Shown: in pieces, positions 25,403-34,108 of the stretch
Numbering within the stretch: the stretch's first letter is position 1
Layout: every line of letters starts with the position of its first letter
The notes under the pieces: model-generated
Told to the model about the DNA's origin: nothing
Seen by the model: only the letters and a program-made list of their open reading frames with translations
Database searches by the model: none
Program-made: the position numbers and the translations under genes
Source: CALFXN01 sp964451935
GTDB taxonomy: Bacteria > Synergistota > Synergistia > Synergistales > Aminobacteriaceae
Direction of reading: 5' to 3'
Length of the DNA stretch: 47,845 nt
NCBI GenBank assembly: GCA_964451935.1
Contig: CAYVKE010000011.1
Location: 1 to 47,845, forward strand

Positions 25403-26359
25403 GTGATATCGACGCGTAACATGGTGGAAGCCTCCCTTCTGGCCGGACTTGCGGCTGCGCTCTTTCTCGCCGCGCGGTTTCTTCCCGTCGCGGGAATCGC
25501 CTTTTCCTTTCTGTGTCCCGCGCCTCTTGTCATTCTCGGCCTCAGGCACAATATCAAGTCGGCGTTCCTCGGCCTTATTGCCGCGACGGTTGTCGTCCTC
25601 ATGCTTTCCGGTCCGACCGGGGCGGTTTTCTTCTTTCTGGGATTCGGCGTGCTCGGCGTCGGGCTCGGCGTGCTTGCGCAGCGATGTTCCCGCGGCGTCG
25701 ACGTCATTCTCTACGGCATTCTCGTCTCCCTGGGAAGCAAGATCCTGTTGATGTTCGTCGCGAAGGCCCTCACCGGCGTGGACCCGTTCGCTCTGGACCC
25801 GAAGGAGATGACGGAGATCGTCGATCGCGTCTTCGGATTCTACGGAACGGTCGGCGCTTCGGCGAATGCGCTCGCGGAGGCGCGCGAGCAGGTCGCAGCC
25901 GCGCTTCGCCTTCTTCCGACCATTTTCCCCGCCATCCTGATCATGGCGTCCGCTCTCGATTGTTACCTGAGCTACGCGGTAAGCGCCGTCGTCGTTCGCC
26001 GCACCGGAGGCGCCATGCCGTCCCTTCCAACTTTTTCCGAATGGCGTTTTTCGAAGAGCGTTCTGGGGGCGCTGATCGTTTCACTGTTCCTCCCCTTTTT
26101 CGGGCAGGAAACCATGTGGGGCGTCCTCGCCGGGAGGATAAGCGTCAACCTCAAGATGTGCGTTCACGTCATCTTTCTTCTTCAGGGTGTTTCGCTCCTG
26201 TGGTTTTTTCTTAAGAAATGGAACTGGAAGGCGCCTTTCGCCGCGATTGTTATAATATTGGTCGTATTTATCCCGCTGTTTTCGACTGTAGCGGTCATAG
26301 CGGGCGTGGGGGACATGTGGTTCGATTTCAGAAAGAGGATTGGGAGGTGGAGTGCATGA
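25403..26359 (+). CDS. yybS: DUF2232 (YybS-like) integral membrane protein
   Basis: A 318-residue polytopic inner-membrane protein with about eight hydrophobic segments and no recognisable catalytic motif. Hydrophobic pattern and position match YybS/DUF2232, which in Bacillus lies upstream of yybT, rplI and the replicative helicase gene. Here yybT is absent. The GTG start at 25403 follows GAGAGGAGGGAATCC. It overlaps rplI by ATGA. The biochemical role is unknown; some DUF2232 proteins resemble small-molecule transporter components, but nothing here proves that. Assignment rests on membrane topology plus synteny. Confidence 0.75.
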   Translation: MISTRNMVEASLLAGLAAALFLAARFLPVAGIAFSFLCPAPLVILGLRHNIKSAFLGLIAATVVVLMLSGPTGAVFFFLGFGVLGVGLGVLAQRCSRGVDVILYGILVSLGSKILLMFVAKALTGVDPFALDPKEMTEIVDRVFGFYGTVGASANALAEAREQVAAALRLLPTIFPAILIMASALDCYLSYAVSAVVVRRTGGAMPSLPTFSEWRFSKSVLGALIVSLFLPFFGQETMWGVLAGRISVNLKMCVHVIFLLQGVSLLWFFLKKWNWKAPFAAIVIILVVFIPLFSTVAVIAGVGDMWFDFRKRIGRWSA

Positions 26360-26802
26360 AGGTCATCCTGCTGAAAGATGTCCCGAAGCTGGGAAAACGA
26401 GGGGATCTCATGGAAGCGTCCGAAGGATACGCCCGGAATTTTCTGATTCCCAAAGAACTTGCGGAAGAGGCGACTCCTTCGAAACTGAACGAATGGAAGG
26501 CGCGCCACGAATCGCGGCAGAATCGCGAGGAGAAGAACCGGGCGCTCGCCGAAGAGCAGCGGCGGAACCTGCAGGGACGAAAGGTCGTGCTCTCGGTGAG
26601 CGCCGGAGAGAAAGGCAAGCTCTTCGGGAGCATCACGGTCGCCGATATCGCCGACGGCATAGAGGCGCAGCTCGGGATCAAAATCGATAAAAAAGACGTC
26701 CGCCTTGAGGAAACGGTGCGGCATACGGGGGCCTACCCGGTGGTCCTTCGCCTGTTCCCCGGCATCGAAGCGCAGATGACCCTTCAGGTCGACGGGGCGT
26801 AA
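26356..26802 (+). CDS. rplI: 50S ribosomal protein L9
   Basis: Large-subunit protein of 148 residues with two globular domains joined by a long helix. The N domain is VILLKDVPKLGKRGDLMEAS followed by GYARNFLIPKELA; the long Arg/Glu-rich helix (NEWKARHESRQNREEKNRAL) and the C domain (GKLFGSITVADIADGIEAQL) follow. ATG 26356 overlaps the yybS stop, and its SD GGGAGGTGGAGTGC lies in the end of yybS. A TATAAT at 26251 inside yybS might provide an extra promoter, without a good -35. dnaB begins 2 bases after the stop. Confidence 0.96.
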   Translation: MKVILLKDVPKLGKRGDLMEASEGYARNFLIPKELAEEATPSKLNEWKARHESRQNREEKNRALAEEQRRNLQGRKVVLSVSAGEKGKLFGSITVADIADGIEAQLGIKIDKKDVRLEETVRHTGAYPVVLRLFPGIEAQMTLQVDGA

Positions 26803-26804
26803 CG

Positions 26805-28154
26805 GTGGCGGAAGGAAGTTTCGAGAGAAAACCGCCGTACAGTCTCGAGGCCGAGCGGGCCGTTCTCGGCGCGTGCCTGATGGATCGCGACGCGCTGAAC
26901 CTCGTCACCGAGATGCTTTCGGCCGAGGACTTTTACGACCTGTCGAACCGGACCGCGTATGAACTGATCCTCGATATGTCCCAGAAGGATATCGCGGTCG
27001 ACCCGCTGACGCTTCTCGAGGAAATGTCCCGTTCGGGGAAGGGAGATCGCCTCGGGGGACAGCCCTTCGTCGCGTCGCTCGTCGATCAGGTGTCGAGCAC
27101 CGCGAACGCGGAGTTTTACGCGCGCATCGTCAAGGACAAGGGCGTTCACAGGCGGCTCATTGCGGCCGGAGCGAGCATTACGCGCCTCGGCTATTCGGAG
27201 GATATGGACATCGAGGAAATCCTGGAAGAGGCGGAACGGGCGGTCTTCGAGATCGCGATGCACCGCAACAGGACGAATTTCCGTTCCATAGCGGATGTCC
27301 TCGGCCAGGCGTTCCACACGATCGAGGAGCAGTATCACCGGTCCGATCAGGACGTCCTCGGACTGCCTTCCGGGTTTTCCGAGTTCGACCGGATGACCGG
27401 CGGGTTTCAGCCAGGAAGTCTGAATATCATCGCGGCGCGCCCGTCCATGGGAAAGACGGCGCTTGCGATCAACATGGCGCAGTATTGCGGCGTCTCGCGC
27501 GGCGCTCCCGTTTTGATCTTCAGCCTCGAAATGGGCGCGGAGCAGCTTGTGCAGCGAATGCTCGGAGCGGAAGCGCGCATCAATATCCACGAGCTTCGCA
27601 CCGGGGCGTTCGCCGAGTCGGCCTGGGACGATCTCGCGAATGCCGCAGGCAGGCTTTCTTCGGCGCCGATCTATATCGACGACAGTTCGATGCTCTCGAC
27701 GCTCGAATTCCGCGCCCGGTGCCGGCGTTTCCAGTCCCGCTACAAGAACGTGGGACTGATCGTCGTCGACTATCTGCAGCTCATGAGCTACGCGCGGAAG
27801 ATCGACAACAAGCAGCAGGAAGTCGCGGAAATATCGAGAGCCCTGAAGGGCGTCGCGCGGGAACTCAACGTTCCGATCATCGCGCTCTCGCAGCTCTCCC
27901 GCGCCGTCGAACAGCGAACCGACAAGAAGCCGCAGCTTTCCGACCTCCGCGACAGCGGCGCGATCGAACAGGACGCCGATATCGTCGTTTTGCTCTACAG
28001 ACCGGGGTATTACGATTCCCCGGGGCAGGAAGACGAAGAAAACCCGCTCGCCTATCTGAACATCGCCAAGCACCGGAACGGCCCGACAGGCGAAGTGCAG
28101 CTCGTGTTCCTGAGAGAATACACGAAATTCGAGAACCCGGCGCGATCCTTTTAG
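26805..28154 (+). CDS. dnaB: Replicative DNA helicase DnaB
   Basis: Hexameric 5'-3' helicase of the replication fork. The 449-residue protein has the N-terminal collar domain (PPYSLEAERAVLGACLMDRD) and RecA-like motor domain with Walker A ARPSMGKTALA at about 208-218, LIFSLEMGAEQLVQRML, Walker B LIVVDYLQLMS, ALSQLSRAVEQR and the arginine-finger region LSDLRDSGAIEQDADIV. No intein is present. The GTG start at 26805 lies 2 bases after rplI; rplI-dnaB is a conserved pair. parB follows after 71 bases. Confidence 0.96.
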   Translation: MAEGSFERKPPYSLEAERAVLGACLMDRDALNLVTEMLSAEDFYDLSNRTAYELILDMSQKDIAVDPLTLLEEMSRSGKGDRLGGQPFVASLVDQVSSTANAEFYARIVKDKGVHRRLIAAGASITRLGYSEDMDIEEILEEAERAVFEIAMHRNRTNFRSIADVLGQAFHTIEEQYHRSDQDVLGLPSGFSEFDRMTGGFQPGSLNIIAARPSMGKTALAINMAQYCGVSRGAPVLIFSLEMGAEQLVQRMLGAEARINIHELRTGAFAESAWDDLANAAGRLSSAPIYIDDSSMLSTLEFRARCRRFQSRYKNVGLIVVDYLQLMSYARKIDNKQQEVAEISRALKGVARELNVPIIALSQLSRAVEQRTDKKPQLSDLRDSGAIEQDADIVVLLYRPGYYDSPGQEDEENPLAYLNIAKHRNGPTGEVQLVFLREYTKFENPARSF

Positions 28155-28189
28155 GTGGTTTTATCGACTCGCCTTGGGGAAACAGGCGG

Positions 28190-28195
28190 TATGAT
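28190..28195 (+). promoter_or_regulatory. Possible -10 element for parB
   Basis: TATGAT lies 30 bases before the parB ATG, in the 71-base gap after dnaB. No good -35 is found at 16-19 bases, so this is weak. Confidence 0.3.
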
Positions 28196-28225
28196 AGTGC
28201 GGAAACACAAAGGGAGCGAAGAACG

Positions 28226-29083
28226 ATGTCAGGCATGATGAACTTCCTTCAGGATGACGGAATTCCGAAAAAGCCGGAGCTTGCGCATATTCCGGTCGGA
28301 TCGATTCTTCCGAATCCCAGGCAGCCCCGCCAGCATTTCGATGCGGACGAACTCGCGCAGCTCGCCGACTCCATTCGCGAAGTCGGCGTGTTGCAGCCGA
28401 TCGTCGTCTGCAGACAGGATCAGGGGTACGAGCTTGTCGCGGGGGAGCGGCGTCTCCGTGCGGCGAAACTCGCCGGACTCGAGACCATCCCGGCATTGAT
28501 CGCCGAGGTGACCCCCTCCGAGCAGCAAATCTTCGCGCTCGTGGAAAACATCCACAGAAGCAACCTCTCCGCCGTCGAAGAAGCCCAGTGTTTTCGGGAC
28601 ATCCTGGACCGGACGGGCTGGACGCAGGTCGACGCCGCCAGAAGGGTCGGGCTTTCGCAGGCGTCGCTCGCCAACAAGCTTCGTTTGCTTCGTCTCGATC
28701 CGGAGGTTCAGAAGCTCGTCATCGAGGGACGTCTCGGAGAACGTCAGGCGCGCGCGCTCGTCGGTCTTCCCGAGGAAGAGCAGCGTTCGCTCGCGAAAGA
28801 GGCCGTGGAAAAGAGCACCCCTGCGGAAGAATTCGAACAACTCGCCAGGGAAAAGGGGCCGAAGGGAACACGGCGTTCCGGACGGAAACAGAATCTTCCG
28901 TTTGCGGGACCCGACGGACCGACGGGCGAGCTTTTGAAGGAACTTGCGGCGCTGGTCGAAGGAAATCGCAAGAAGGGGATCCCGATCGCCTGGAAGGTCA
29001 AGGAACTTGCGCAACGCGAACTCGTCGTCGAAATAACGGTGGATCTCTCGAAACGAATGGATTCGAACGAGGAAAGGCAGTGA
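28226..29083 (+). CDS. parB: ParB/Spo0J/Noc-family CTPase DNA-binding protein
   Basis: Centromere-type protein of 285 residues. The N-terminal CTP-binding part shows PNPRQPRQHFD, the C-motif GERRLRAAKLAGLETIPALI and the ENIHRSNLSAVEEAQ motif. The helix-turn-helix follows (WTQVDAARRVGLSQASLANK), and the C-terminal dimer domain is at about 225-285. I chose ATG 28226 (MSGMMNFLQDDG); the frame stays open far upstream only through dnaB. No parA adjoins it; the nearest is 9 kb away inside the T2SS cluster. It may be the chromosomal ParB or a Noc-type relative; the helix-turn-helix would decide. No parS palindrome was seen in the window. Confidence 0.88.
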   Translation: MSGMMNFLQDDGIPKKPELAHIPVGSILPNPRQPRQHFDADELAQLADSIREVGVLQPIVVCRQDQGYELVAGERRLRAAKLAGLETIPALIAEVTPSEQQIFALVENIHRSNLSAVEEAQCFRDILDRTGWTQVDAARRVGLSQASLANKLRLLRLDPEVQKLVIEGRLGERQARALVGLPEEEQRSLAKEAVEKSTPAEEFEQLAREKGPKGTRRSGRKQNLPFAGPDGPTGELLKELAALVEGNRKKGIPIAWKVKELAQRELVVEITVDLSKRMDSNEERQ

Positions 29084-29090
29084 TCATGCG

Positions 29091-30929
29091 GTGGCGGTGA
29101 AACGGACGAAAAATCAGGATTCATCGTGTTCCCCTTCTCTTGAGACAGATCTTCCGCTCGTTCCGGAACGTTCCCTGACCGTCCTCTGGTTGGTGTGTCT
29201 CGCTCTGCCCAACATCGTCTTCTCGGGCGGCTTCTGGTTCCAGACGCTTCACCTGATGAAGTGGGTCGTCGCGATGGTCCCCGTCGGGATCGCGTGCTTC
29301 ATCGCCGGCTATCGCCTCTTGCGGCGCGGCGGAGAGAAGGTCCCGGTGCGCATCGACCTTTTCGGAGCGCTGTGGCTGGTCATGCTTCTCTATATGACGG
29401 CGCAGCCGCTCTGGGTCAACGTCCGGTCAACGCCGACCTTCTTCCGGGAGTGGTTCTTCTTCGCGTCGATGTGGGCGATGTACGTTCTCACGTACAACGC
29501 TTTCCCGGGGACGCGTTTCGGCGCGATCGCGCTCGGCGCCGCGCTGAACGGAGCCGTCAGCACGTTCTTCGCCGAATTGCAGATCCGCAACCTCAGCGAC
29601 CCCTTCCCGTTCATCCTTCCGACGCCCGGGAACTACATCGCGAACACGGGGCAGCAGGAGATGTTCGGCCTTTGGCTCGCCATCGCGCTGCTCTGCTCCC
29701 TGTACCTGTACGTGTCCTGCATCCCGGCCATGGAACGCCGACGGGGGCGTTCGTCGCCGGTCGCTGCGTACTTTGCCCTCGTCCTCATTCTCATCAATGC
29801 CTGGGGGCTCTGGGGAACGACAACGCGATCCGCCCTCGGCGGTTTTTTCGCCGCGCTGATATTCCTCCTGATCCTCTATGTCCGGAGCGGCGACGTGCAA
29901 CGGCGACGTCGTTTCTACGCCGGAGTGCTCCTGGTTCTGTTCGCGTTCTCGTGCAGCGTGGCGTTCAATTCTTCCAGGAGCGGATCTCTGAAGAGCAAGG
30001 TGCAGGACCTTTTCGAAAACCCGACGGAGATCGGCGGCCGGGACGGCATCTGGCGAACGTCCTGGACGATGTTCACGACGCATCCCGTGCGGGGCGTCGG
30101 GCTGGGGCAGTACAAATGGCATTATCTCGACGCGCAGAGAGATACGTTCGCCCGCAATCCGGAACACAAGTTCCAGTACACGCATTGGGCGCACAATGAA
30201 ATCCTCCAGTGGTTCTGCGAGGCGGGGCTGTTCGGCGGACTCCTTCTCGTCGGTCTTGGAATCTGGTGGATCGTTTCCTTTTTCCGGAGAGTGTTCGCGT
30301 CTTCCGGGAAGGGCGGGGGGGCGCTCGGCGACGAGGCGATCTGGGCATGCGCCTGTCTCGCCCTGATCTGGTTCAACGCGATATTTTCCCGTCCCTTCCA
30401 CAGGATCGAGAACTCTCTGTGGACTGCATTCGCCTTCGCGCTCGCGAACCGCGAACTGCTGTCCGGCGCTATGCCGGCTATTGACGGAGGAAGCGGAATA
30501 CGGATTCTGCGCTCTTCGGCCGCCTCCCGGCTTGTCGGAGGAGCGCTGGCGGCGGCGACGCTGGCGGGGTTTCTCTTTCTGGGACATGGGCTCTACGGGG
30601 ACTACCTCATTCGCCGGGCGATCCAGACGAACGACGCTGTGACGCAAAAGGCGCTTCTCGACAGGGCTCACAAGAGCCTCATGGTTCGGGACGTCAGCGA
30701 AAAACAGCTCGCATATCACTATATCTCCCTGGGGCAGGTTACGAAAGCGAGCGATGCTCTCAGCGAAGGACTCAACCGTCTTCTTCGGTTCTTCGAAAGA
30801 GAGCCCCAGGCGGAAGACCTGAAAATTCTCATTGACTGGAGTTCCCGGCTGCGGCAAAAGACGCTTCTGGACAAGTTGCTGACCTTTCTCAAGCCCGGTA
30901 CTGTCGCGGTGCGGAATCCCGGGAGCTGA
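29091..30929 (+). CDS. O-antigen ligase/polymerase-like (Wzy_C) membrane protein with helical C-terminal domain
   Basis: A 612-residue protein with about 11-13 hydrophobic segments and a large periplasmic loop holding the Wzy_C signature: GRDGIWRTSWTMFTTHPVRG, VGLGQYKWHY and HWAHNEILQWFCEAGLFGG. Such proteins move a lipid-linked glycan onto lipid A (WaaL), another glycan (Wzy), or pilin-type proteins (PglL/PilO). After the last membrane segment a soluble helical part of about 110 residues (YHYISLGQVTKASDALSEGL) looks TPR-like. GTG 29091 is the most upstream start; the SD is weak. It ends 5 bases before gspJ, so it probably heads the T2SS operon. The acceptor cannot be told from sequence. Confidence 0.75.
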   Translation: MAVKRTKNQDSSCSPSLETDLPLVPERSLTVLWLVCLALPNIVFSGGFWFQTLHLMKWVVAMVPVGIACFIAGYRLLRRGGEKVPVRIDLFGALWLVMLLYMTAQPLWVNVRSTPTFFREWFFFASMWAMYVLTYNAFPGTRFGAIALGAALNGAVSTFFAELQIRNLSDPFPFILPTPGNYIANTGQQEMFGLWLAIALLCSLYLYVSCIPAMERRRGRSSPVAAYFALVLILINAWGLWGTTTRSALGGFFAALIFLLILYVRSGDVQRRRRFYAGVLLVLFAFSCSVAFNSSRSGSLKSKVQDLFENPTEIGGRDGIWRTSWTMFTTHPVRGVGLGQYKWHYLDAQRDTFARNPEHKFQYTHWAHNEILQWFCEAGLFGGLLLVGLGIWWIVSFFRRVFASSGKGGGALGDEAIWACACLALIWFNAIFSRPFHRIENSLWTAFAFALANRELLSGAMPAIDGGSGIRILRSSAASRLVGGALAAATLAGFLFLGHGLYGDYLIRRAIQTNDAVTQKALLDRAHKSLMVRDVSEKQLAYHYISLGQVTKASDALSEGLNRLLRFFEREPQAEDLKILIDWSSRLRQKTLLDKLLTFLKPGTVAVRNPGS

Positions 30930-30934
30930 GCCTC

Positions 30935-31561
30935 TTGGCGCGGAGGAACCGCACGCACGCGGGACGTTGCGGACTGACGCTCGTCGAACTTCTTGTCGCG
31001 GTCGCCCTGATGGGGATGCTTGCCGTCGGAGCGATCGCTCCGCTTGTGTTGGTCGTCCGCAGGATTACGGACACCGAGACGCTCTTCGGAGCGGAAGCGT
31101 CCCTTCGCATCGCGGCTTCTTCTGTTGTGGAGTGCGCGAAAGGGAATCTGATGCTGCCTCCGAAGAAGACGATCGCCCTGAAGATCGTTCGCCGCGACAC
31201 CCTTGACGGAAAGGCGGACGACGCCGTTATCATCTGGGGAACCGCGCCCATGCGTCAGGGGCTGCCCCCGGGCAGCACCGTGTATAAGGTCGTGCGTGAG
31301 GGAATATTGAAATCGAAAACGCTCCCCATCGGCCTATACCGATGGTTTGTCGCATCGAAAACCCCGGACGACGTCAATCTCGAAACGTTGCCTTCCGAAT
31401 CCGGACAGCTCGTCCTCGAAGGAGCGGACGGTTTTTCCGCGGAGGTATGGAACGCCAAGGAATGGAACCGGACGTACGCCGGGGAATATCCTGTCGGCCT
31501 GCGGGTCACCGTGGCGCGGAAGGGGGAGATGTCGCGCTATGCGGACTGGCTTCCGCGGTAA
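30935..31561 (+). CDS. gspJ: T2SS minor pseudopilin, GspJ-like
   Basis: A 208-residue type IV pilin-like protein. The class III leader MARRNRTHAGRCG is cleaved before LTLVELLVAVALMGMLAVGA, with Gly at -1 and Glu at +5. The rest is a soluble beta-rich domain. Length and position next to gspK fit GspJ, which joins I, H and K at the tip of the pseudopilus; the J assignment over another minor pseudopilin is by size and context. The start is TTG 30935, with GGGAGC upstream. It overlaps gspK by 23 bases. Confidence 0.75.
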   Translation: MARRNRTHAGRCGLTLVELLVAVALMGMLAVGAIAPLVLVVRRITDTETLFGAEASLRIAASSVVECAKGNLMLPPKKTIALKIVRRDTLDGKADDAVIIWGTAPMRQGLPPGSTVYKVVREGILKSKTLPIGLYRWFVASKTPDDVNLETLPSESGQLVLEGADGFSAEVWNAKEWNRTYAGEYPVGLRVTVARKGEMSRYADWLPR

Positions 31562-32471
31562 AAAGAGGCCGCCCCGCAGGGGGTTCATTCTGGTGACGGT
31601 GCTTCTCGTCACCACAATGCTTCTGTCGTGCGCCATGGGCTATGCGTGGTACGCGAGGGAACAGATCCGCAGAGTCATGCGCGAGCGATCGGTGCTCCAG
31701 GTGCGCAGCATGGCGTATGTTCTCGCAGGGGAAGTCGCTCGCGGGCTGGTGATGGATAAATCCAACTATGATTCCAAGAAGGAACCCTGGTTCAAACCGA
31801 TGTTTTTCCCGATACCGGAAATCGGCATTCTTACCGTTGAAGTTACGCCGCTAAATGACAGAATTCCCATAGCGAATCTGTTTCTCCCGGACGGGGAGAC
31901 GTTGCGGCTCGAATTGAAGACCGTATGGGAGCGTCTCTGGGATCTTCTCAAAGCGAAGGATGTCGGGGATATCGTCCTTGATTTTCTCGACGCCAACAAA
32001 ACCCCGCGACTGGGGGGGCGGGAAGACGAAAAGAAGTGGCTGAACCGCCCGATCGTGGATCTGTCGGAGTTGCTGGCCATTCCCGAAATGAAGCGCGAAA
32101 TTCTGTACGGAACCTCCGAAAGGAAAGGGCTCGAAGCGTACTCTACGGTCTGGAGCGACGGCAAGATCAACGTCAATATGGCCCCATCCAATGTCCTCGA
32201 ACTTCTGGATAATATCGACCGGACCATTGCGGAGGACATTATCGAAACAAGAGCCGAAACCCCTTTCGAGAGCATCGAAGATCTCGCCAAGGTCGGATCC
32301 TTCCCGCAGCAGGCTTTGCCGAAGCTGATGAATCTGATATCATTTACCAGCACCTTTTTCCGCGTGAACATAGACGCCGCGACGATGGAGGGGGATCCGC
32401 TGAAAAGAATTGTTCTCGTTATCAAAAAAGGATCCGGATCGTGTTCCCTCGTCTCGTGGGAGGAGTTTTAG
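31539..32471 (+). CDS. gspK: T2SS minor pseudopilin GspK
   Basis: A 310-residue pseudopilin. The leader MRTGFRGKKRPPRRG is followed by FILVTVLLVTTMLLS; position +5 is Thr rather than Glu, the known hallmark of GspK, which caps the pseudopilus tip. The body contains the T2SSK helical domain with NVNMAPSNVLELLDNIDRTI and TPFESIEDLAKVG. The ATG at 31539 lies inside gspJ, after GGGGGAGATGTCGCG. gspL starts 3 bases after the stop. Confidence 0.87.
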   Translation: MRTGFRGKKRPPRRGFILVTVLLVTTMLLSCAMGYAWYAREQIRRVMRERSVLQVRSMAYVLAGEVARGLVMDKSNYDSKKEPWFKPMFFPIPEIGILTVEVTPLNDRIPIANLFLPDGETLRLELKTVWERLWDLLKAKDVGDIVLDFLDANKTPRLGGREDEKKWLNRPIVDLSELLAIPEMKREILYGTSERKGLEAYSTVWSDGKINVNMAPSNVLELLDNIDRTIAEDIIETRAETPFESIEDLAKVGSFPQQALPKLMNLISFTSTFFRVNIDAATMEGDPLKRIVLVIKKGSGSCSLVSWEEF

Positions 32472-32474
32472 GCC

Positions 32475-33632
32475 ATGCCTGTCGCCGTCCCCTCCGTACG
32501 TCTGTACGAAAGGGTCGTTGCAAATGGCGCTGCCGCAGGCGTTTCGGCGCCGTTCGGCCGCGATCTCCTGCTCCTCGTTCCCTACAGAAGCCTTTCGATC
32601 CAGCCTTTTTCCTTCCCGTTTTCGGGGCAATCGGCGATTCGCGAAGCCGTGAAGCTTCAGGTGCAGCCATTTACGTCGGGGAAACCGCTTATCGACGTTT
32701 TTACGACGGTCCGTGCGAAAGAGGGGAGAGGGAGCAGCGGCATCGCCTGGTTTCTCTCCTCGGATGAGTTGTCGGCTGTCGAATCGGTTGCGGCGAAGAC
32801 CCGTTCGCTTCGCATCTGGCCGCTCCCGCTCGCGCTCGCATCCAAGCTCCCGGGCGACGGAATCGGCGTCTGCGTCCTGAAGGACGCGATATGCTCCATG
32901 CTCTTTGAAGGCGGCTTTCCCTCTCTCTACAGGATCATTCCGAAAGGACGACGGTCTCCCGAAGATGAAATAGAATGGATTCGGACCTTCGCGCGGAGCC
33001 GCGGGACTGAAGACCTTGCAACGGAAATGTGGGAGGATTCGGACGATCCGGACGCGCGAGCGCGACTGGAGGCGATGGCGCTCGAAACCCTTTCGGGGCG
33101 TTCGTTCGGAACGGAAATCAACCTCTCCCTTCGCGCCGTCGATACCGTCCTCGCTCTCGAACGGGGAATCCGGCTGTGCACGCGCGTCGCCGCATGGGTC
33201 TGCCTCGCAGGGGTGTGCGCTGCGGGGGGCGCCTATTCGCAGCAGATTTTTTCGCAGCGTGCGCTTGAGCGAATCAGGAACCAGAGCGTGGCGCTCTATC
33301 GTTCCGTATTCGACCCGACCGGGAAGATCGTCGATCCGGTCAGTCAGGCGAGAGGAAAGCTCAACGCGGCGCGCGGCGGCGAAAAGGGCCTCATTCTGGA
33401 GGAAATGCTCGCCCGTCTCGGCGCGTCGGCGAAAGCGGCGGGAGAATCGTCCGTCCTGATCGAGTCGCTTCGGTATAATGCAGAAGGTTCCGATCTCCTC
33501 GGCTCCGTTCCGGATATGGAGAAACTTCAGGCGTTTCAGAAGGAATTGTCCGCCGCCTTCAGGACGCAGCTTGGAGACATCCAGCAGGTGCCCGGCGGAG
33601 GGCTTCGTTTTTCCATGAATCTAAGGTGGTGA
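32475..33632 (+). CDS. gspL: T2SS assembly protein GspL-like
   Basis: A 385-residue bitopic inner-membrane protein. The cytoplasmic N-terminal part (about 1-230) should form the actin-like domain that holds the ATPase GspE; one transmembrane helix (VAAWVCLAGVCAAGGAYSQQ) is at about 235-258; a ferredoxin-like periplasmic part follows, starting ALYRSVFDPTGKIVDP, the position where GspL proteins carry a LYR..FP motif. The sequence is divergent; call is by topology, this motif and place between gspK and the gspM-like gene. Confidence 0.78.
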   Translation: MPVAVPSVRLYERVVANGAAAGVSAPFGRDLLLLVPYRSLSIQPFSFPFSGQSAIREAVKLQVQPFTSGKPLIDVFTTVRAKEGRGSSGIAWFLSSDELSAVESVAAKTRSLRIWPLPLALASKLPGDGIGVCVLKDAICSMLFEGGFPSLYRIIPKGRRSPEDEIEWIRTFARSRGTEDLATEMWEDSDDPDARARLEAMALETLSGRSFGTEINLSLRAVDTVLALERGIRLCTRVAAWVCLAGVCAAGGAYSQQIFSQRALERIRNQSVALYRSVFDPTGKIVDPVSQARGKLNAARGGEKGLILEEMLARLGASAKAAGESSVLIESLRYNAEGSDLLGSVPDMEKLQAFQKELSAAFRTQLGDIQQVPGGGLRFSMNLRW

Positions 33633-33637
33633 GCCGA

Positions 33638-34108
33638 GTGACGGTTTTTTCCATCCCGCTTGATACGCCCGGGTTGAAGCGGCTTTTGTCAGTGGTGTTC
33701 TTATGCATCGCATCATGGGGGGGCTATTTTTTCCTTTCCGAAAGCGGTAGAAGCGACGCGAACGCCGTGACCCTGCAAAAGCGTCGTTTCGAGACGCTTC
33801 TCCGTCTGTCGCAAGACTACATTGCGATCGGCGGGGGAACGCAGACGAAGACTGCGTCCGAAGACCCGATCACCGCCATTTCGAAGGCGATGGATACGAT
33901 AGGACTCAAGGAGAATCTGGTGCAGCTCTCACAGACGACGAAGGGTGCCTCCGTCCAGTTTGACCGCGTCTACGCGGAACAATTTGCGACGTTTATCCAG
34001 GAGATCCGGAAGAAAGGGCTCAAAATCGTCTCTGCGGAACTCAAGGCTTTTTCCGTGGGGAAGGAACGCCTTTTTTCGGTTTCCCTCATTGTCGGAGGGG
34101 AAGCGTGA
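33638..34108 (+). CDS. gspM: T2SS GspM-like inner-membrane protein
   Basis: A 156-residue protein with one N-terminal membrane helix (LKRLLSVVFLCIASWGGYFF), a short coiled-coil stretch (LQKRRFETLLRLSQDY) and a ferredoxin-like periplasmic domain (VQFDRVYAEQFATFIQEIRK). This is the GspM/PilO plan, which pairs with GspL. The start is uncertain among GTG 33626, 33629 and 33638; I chose 33638 because AAGGTGGTGA then acts as SD. Other starts add up to four residues. It overlaps the gspN-like gene by GTGA. Confidence 0.7.
   Translation: MTVFSIPLDTPGLKRLLSVVFLCIASWGGYFFLSESGRSDANAVTLQKRRFETLLRLSQDYIAIGGGTQTKTASEDPITAISKAMDTIGLKENLVQLSQTTKGASVQFDRVYAEQFATFIQEIRKKGLKIVSAELKAFSVGKERLFSVSLIVGGEA

Noticed and set aside
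26251..26256. TATAAT inside yybS as an rplI promoter
   Set aside because: No -35 at a usable distance and no TG extension; mentioned only as a possibility under rplI.
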